Part shown: piece after piece, positions 7,220 through 10,056 of the stretch
Numbering within the stretch: the first letter of the stretch is position 1
Layout: each line of letters starts with the position of its first letter
NCBI GenBank assembly: GCA_964639955.1
Contig: CAZXGJ010000086.1
Span: forward strand, 1-10,056
From: IGN2 sp964639955
Lineage (GTDB): Bacteria > Bacteroidota > Ignavibacteria > Ignavibacteriales > Ignavibacteriaceae
Reading direction: 5' to 3'
DNA: 10,056 nucleotides
Notes under the pieces: model-generated
The model's input: the letters and a program-made list of their open reading frames with translations, nothing else
What the model was told of the DNA's origin: nothing
Database searches by the model: none
Program-made: the position numbers and the translations under genes

Positions 7220-7728
7220 ATGAAACTTTTACCTAAAAGAAAAAGCACAAGATTAAAAGAATATGATTATTCACAGTTCGGTTTCTATTTTATTACTATT
7301 TGCCTTAGTGAAAGAAAAGCATTTTTCTCCAAAGTCATCGATGGTAAAAATATTCTTACTGAATTTGGAAAGATTGTTGAAGATATTCTGATTGATCTAC
7401 CAAAGTATTATAACATTGAAATTGATTCCTACATAATTATGCCAGATCATATACATATTATTATTGTTGTTGACAATGATCCGAATAGAGAAAAAAATAT
7501 TCCTACAAAAATAAAAACATTATCTGATGTAATAGGAAAATTAAAATCTACTCTACAAGGAGAATTAGGACTCAACTTAAAGGCACTAAAAATTTTAATT
7601 GGCAAAAATCATTTTATGACAGAATCATACGCAATGAAAAAGAATTGTATCAGATAAGAAAATATATTGAAGAACATCCTCTAAGATGGGAAATTGAAAA
7701 AAATTATTCTGAAAATTTGGGAATGTAG
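7220..7728 (+). pseudogene. REP-associated tyrosine transposase (RAYT, Y1_Tnp/HUH), frameshifted
   Basis: The N-terminal 110 or so residues are a typical RAYT of the IS200-like Y1 superfamily: RKSTRLKEYDYSQFGFYFIT, then the metal-binding HUH pair H77 and H79 in MPDHIHI, then VIGKLKS. After that the frame from ATG 7220 degenerates and stops at 7657. One frame over, the missing family C-terminus is intact from about 7549 to the stop at 7726-7728: YSTRRIR, FNWQKSFYDRIIRNEKEL, then RKYIEEHPLRWEI. Adding one base after the TCT codon at 7547-7549 would restore an uninterrupted protein of about 169 residues, so this looks like a one-base deletion. By comparison with E. coli TnpA-REP (Y115), the nucleophilic tyrosine should be the one in RKYIEEHP (codon 7663-7665). 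That places it after the break, so the product as read would be inactive. A sequencing error or programmed frameshift is possible, though no slippery run is obvious. Hairpins of the expected target type flank the gene. Confidence 0.82.
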
Positions 7729-7744
7729 AAAAATTAAAACTCAC

Positions 7745-7770
7745 GTAGGTTTCAGTCTCCTGTCTGAACT
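7745..7770 (+). repeat. REP-like hairpin, copy 2 (GTAG head, imperfect)
   Basis: GTAG at 7745-7748 is followed by GTTTCAGTC (7749-7757), loop TCCT, GTCTGAACT (7762-7770). The layout is that of copy 1, but with mismatches at stem positions 2 and 8 and a G-T pair at position 1. Its left arm shares CAGTC with copy 3, while its right arm shares GTCTGAAC with copy 1, so it looks like a decayed intermediate. It lies 16 bases after the end of the reconstructed RAYT. Confidence 0.65.
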
Positions 7771-7798
7771 GAGATACATTTAAATGTAAACATAATAC

Positions 7799-7824
7799 GG
7801 AACAGTCAGGAGACTGTTCCCTGC
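7799..7824 (-). repeat. REP-like hairpin, copy 3 (inverted, GCAG head)
   Basis: GGAACAGTC (7799-7807), loop AGGA, GACTGTTCC (7812-7820) form a perfect 9-base-pair hairpin. On the minus strand it is preceded by GCAG (complement of 7821-7824) and has loop TCCT, the same as copy 2. It is therefore inverted relative to copy 2, giving a REPIN-like pair over 7745-7824. Compared with copy 1, stem positions 3, 4 and 8 differ on both arms in a pairing-preserving way. Confidence 0.65.
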
Positions 7825-7838
7825 AATTTTAACGAACG

Positions 7839-7859
7839 ATCCTGAAATAAATTCAGGAT
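7839..7859. repeat. Dispersed palindrome overlapping the permease ribosome-binding site
   Basis: ATCCTGAA (7839-7846), loop ATAAA, TTCAGGAT (7852-7859) is a perfect 8-base-pair inverted repeat. On the minus strand it reads HPEFISGS, the translated hallmark of a short palindrome I know to be scattered through many Bacteroidota and other genomes. The 3' arm contains the AGGA (7855-7858) that would serve as Shine-Dalgarno for ATG 7865, so folding could mask it. Confidence 0.55.
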
Positions 7860-7864
7860 GAATT

Positions 7865-8788
7865 ATGAAATCAAATTTACTTTTATTATTAACTGCAGTC
7901 ATCTGGGGATTTGCATTTGTTGCGCAGAGAGCAGGAATGGAATTTCTTGGACCGTTCACATTCAATACTGCAAGATTCGCTATTGGAAGTCTTTCCTTAA
8001 TACCTCTCTTGCTTATAAATCAAAAACGAAAATTTGAAAAAGATAAACTGTTAAGATTAAGTGATAGAAATATTTTTTATGGTGGATTGGCAGCCGGAAC
8101 AGTTCTTTTTCTTGGAGCAACATTTCAGCAAGCCGGTTTGGTTTTTACTGACGCAGGCAAAGCTGGATTCATAACAGGCTTCTACATTATATTGGTTCCC
8201 ATTCTGGGTTTGTTCGTAAAGCAAAAAACTTCTTTATTTACCTGGACTGGTGCAGTGGTTGCAATTATTGGATTATATTTTTTAAGTGTTGATGAAACTT
8301 TCAATATAAACGTTGGTGATATTTTAGTTTTGATTGGTGCTTTCTTCTGGGCAATACAAATTTTAGTCATCGGGTTTTATTCAAAAAGAATTGATCCGTT
8401 TCAATTAGCTTTTTTTCAATTCGTGGTTTGTGCAATACTAAGTTTTATAGCTGCACTTTTAACCGAAACAATTATTCTTCAAAATATTTTACTCGCTTAT
8501 CTGCCAATTCTTTATGCGGGCTTATTTTCTGTTGGAATTGCATTTACAATTCAGGTGGTTGCTCAGCGAGAGGCACATCCTGCCAATGCTGCAATAATAA
8601 TGAGCTTGGAAGCAGTATTTGCTGTTATTGGCGGTTGGATGATACTAAATGAATCAATCCCTTTACGCGGTCTATTCGGATGTGTGATGATGCTCATTGG
8701 AATGATACTTTCTCAATTATATCTTTTCAATAGAAAAAATAAAATTATTGAATTAACATCAGTGGGAGCTTACGATGAAAAAAATTAA
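7865..8788 (+). CDS. EamA/DMT-superfamily permease, ten membrane segments
   Basis: This 307-residue inner-membrane protein has about ten hydrophobic segments (roughly 4-22, 32-51, 71-88, 98-117, 124-141, 150-170, 178-199, 208-230, 240-260, 266-287) arranged as two EamA repeats. The first repeat opens with VIWGFAFVAQRAG, and the second contains AHPANAAIIMSLEAVFAVIGGW, both characteristic of drug/metabolite transporters. The substrate cannot be read from sequence; family members export or import amino acids, nucleosides and other small metabolites. The start at 7865 is supported by AGGA at 7855-7858, which is embedded in a palindrome. The last 14 bases overlap the next gene, implying co-translation with the secreted peptidase. 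Confidence 0.85.
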   Translation: MKSNLLLLLTAVIWGFAFVAQRAGMEFLGPFTFNTARFAIGSLSLIPLLLINQKRKFEKDKLLRLSDRNIFYGGLAAGTVLFLGATFQQAGLVFTDAGKAGFITGFYIILVPILGLFVKQKTSLFTWTGAVVAIIGLYFLSVDETFNINVGDILVLIGAFFWAIQILVIGFYSKRIDPFQLAFFQFVVCAILSFIAALLTETIILQNILLAYLPILYAGLFSVGIAFTIQVVAQREAHPANAAIIMSLEAVFAVIGGWMILNESIPLRGLFGCVMMLIGMILSQLYLFNRKNKIIELTSVGAYDEKN

Positions 8789-10056
8789 GCTTTCTGTAAC
8801 TACTCTTGGGATTGCACTTCTTTACTCCTCCCTTATCTTCTCACAGAATGATTTAAAAAACAGACTGGAATCTCTTCCGGGAATTATTAGTGTGGAAAGA
8901 ATTCAACCGGATTCCAATTATGTTGAAGCATTTAAAATATTTTTTGAGCAGCCTGTCGATCATAAAAATCCGGATGGAGAAAAATTCAGACAAAAATTTT
9001 ATCTATCTCACATGGATTATTCCCTTCCAATGGTAGTTGAACTTGACGGTTATAACATTGATTATAATAGAAACAACGAACTTGCTTCAATCCTAAAGTG
9101 TAATAAGATTGTAGTTGAACATCGTTACTTTGGAGAATCTGTTCCTGATTCTATTGATTGGAAATATTTGACAATTGAACAAGCAGCAAATGATCATCAT
9201 CGGATAATTGAAACAATGAAAAACATTTATGAAGATAAATGGATAACTACAGGAATAAGTAAAGGCGGACAAACTACTTATATCCATAAATATTATTTTC
9301 CAGATGATGCTGATGCTTCAGTGTGCTATGTCGCTCCATTGAATCTTGCACCTGAATATCCACGCATTTACCATTTTCTTGATAATGTGGGAACAGAAGA
9401 ATGCAGAATGAAAATGATTCAGTTCCAGAGAGAAGTATTGAAAAGAAAAGCTGAGTTATTACCCATGTTTATTGAAGATACAAGAAATTCAGGATATAAT
9501 TACTCAATTGGTAATCACAGATTCATTTTCGAATTCGTTGTCCTCGAATATGGATTCGCTTTCTGGCAGTGGCAATACGCTAATTGTGATCAAATTCCTG
9601 ATACAACTTCTTCCAATGAGGTTTTGTTTGAGCATTTAAAAGAGGGGTCATCATTCGATTACTTCTCTGATGAGGAAATTAAAAATAATCTTCCGTTTGT
9701 TTATCAGGCATATTCTCAGATGGGATATTATGGTTATGATATTTCTGAATTTAAAGATTTACTTACAGAAGTAACTGAACCAACCAGCAGAATTTTTCTT
9801 CCCAAGGACTTAAACCCTGAATTTGACTGCTGTATAATGCAAAATATTAATACCTGGATTCAGAAGTACGGAAATAATATGATTTTTATTTATGGCGAAA
9901 TAGATGCATGGTCTGCAACTGCAGTTGAATTGACAGGTGAAACCAATGCAATAAAAATGGTTAAAAAAGGTGGGAATCATAGAACAAGAATAAAAAGTTT
10001 CAATGAAAAAGATCGAAACTTCATCCTAAACACTTTGGAAGAGTGGCTGGATTATA
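8775..10056 (+). CDS. Secreted S37/PS-10-like serine peptidase, 3' partial
   Basis: An open frame of 427 codons runs from ATG 8775 off the right edge of the window. A signal peptide is evident: MKKIK, then a hydrophobic stretch ending near FSQ at residues 22-24. The mature part shows FEQPVDHKNP (57-66), VEHRYFGES, the nucleophile elbow GISKGG with S162 (codon 9258-9260), GEIDAW with candidate catalytic D377, and GGNHRTR with candidate H402. This order and these motifs fit the PS-10 tripeptidyl aminopeptidase family (S37, an alpha/beta-hydrolase related to S28). Characterised Streptomyces members release tri- or tetrapeptides, in some cases after proline. GGGAG at 8764-8768 lies six bases before the ATG within the permease gene, and the two genes overlap by 14 bases. 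It is probably nearly complete, since the catalytic histidine is already present. Exact specificity is unknown. Confidence 0.82.
   Translation, partial: MKKIKLSVTTLGIALLYSSLIFSQNDLKNRLESLPGIISVERIQPDSNYVEAFKIFFEQPVDHKNPDGEKFRQKFYLSHMDYSLPMVVELDGYNIDYNRNNELASILKCNKIVVEHRYFGESVPDSIDWKYLTIEQAANDHHRIIETMKNIYEDKWITTGISKGGQTTYIHKYYFPDDADASVCYVAPLNLAPEYPRIYHFLDNVGTEECRMKMIQFQREVLKRKAELLPMFIEDTRNSGYNYSIGNHRFIFEFVVLEYGFAFWQWQYANCDQIPDTTSSNEVLFEHLKEGSSFDYFSDEEIKNNLPFVYQAYSQMGYYGYDISEFKDLLTEVTEPTSRIFLPKDLNPEFDCCIMQNINTWIQKYGNNMIFIYGEIDAWSATAVELTGETNAIKMVKKGGNHRTRIKSFNEKDRNFILNTLEEWLDY

Noticed and set aside
7158..7824. CRISPR array or tandem repeat array
   Set aside because: Only three hairpin units, irregularly spaced, with a transposase gene between them and one inverted; no spacers.
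7780..7965. Minus-strand open frame of 61 codons containing HPEFISGS
   Set aside because: This is the spurious translation typical of a dispersed palindrome, and it runs antisense into the permease gene.

Overview
The window is AT-rich and gene-dense, with every supported gene on the plus strand. Gene style (ATG starts, patchy Shine-Dalgarno use), protein flavour and a dispersed palindrome of the type that reads 'HPE(L/F)(V/I)SGS' in translation suggest a Bacteroidota/Ignavibacteria-type bacterium, probably a facultative or strict anaerobe. That placement is an inference, because no marker gene is present.

Positions 61-7145 look like a hydroxyproline-degradation locus in two parts. The first part (61-3242) is a glycyl-radical activating enzyme followed immediately by a glycyl radical enzyme. 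Its residues align one-for-one with the active site of trans-4-hydroxy-L-proline dehydratase (HypD), the anaerobic, O2-sensitive route from hydroxyproline to pyrroline-5-carboxylate. The second part (4181-7145) is a tight three-gene operon: a monofunctional proline dehydrogenase-family flavoenzyme, a DapA-family aldolase closely resembling 4-hydroxy-2-oxoglutarate aldolase (HOGA1), and a class V alanine-glyoxylate aminotransferase (AGXT-like). Together these match steps of the animal mitochondrial hydroxyproline pathway: PRODH2, HOGA1, AGXT. The dehydrogenase carries Leu where proline dehydrogenases have the Tyr known to disfavour hydroxyproline. The locus may therefore encode both an anaerobic radical route and an oxidative animal-like route for the same substrate. 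Missing from the window are the 1-pyrroline-3-hydroxy-5-carboxylate dehydrogenase, an aminotransferase for 4-hydroxyglutamate, and P5C reductase.

Between the two parts (3438-4001) is a four-helix membrane protein of unknown function. It has a strong Shine-Dalgarno, a possible promoter and its own hairpin terminator.

Positions 7146-7864 form a mobile-element island. It holds a REP-associated tyrosine transposase (RAYT/Y1_Tnp) broken by a single-base frameshift near 7549. GTAG/GCAG-headed hairpins flank the gene on both sides; the two downstream copies are inverted relative to each other, as in a REPIN. Another palindrome of a different family overlaps the ribosome-binding site of the next gene.

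Positions 7865-10056 hold an EamA/DMT-family permease translationally overlapping a secreted S37/PS-10-like serine peptidase that runs off the right edge. S37 enzymes include prolyl tri/tetrapeptidyl aminopeptidases, so this pair could supply proline- or hydroxyproline-rich peptides to the catabolic genes. That link is speculative.
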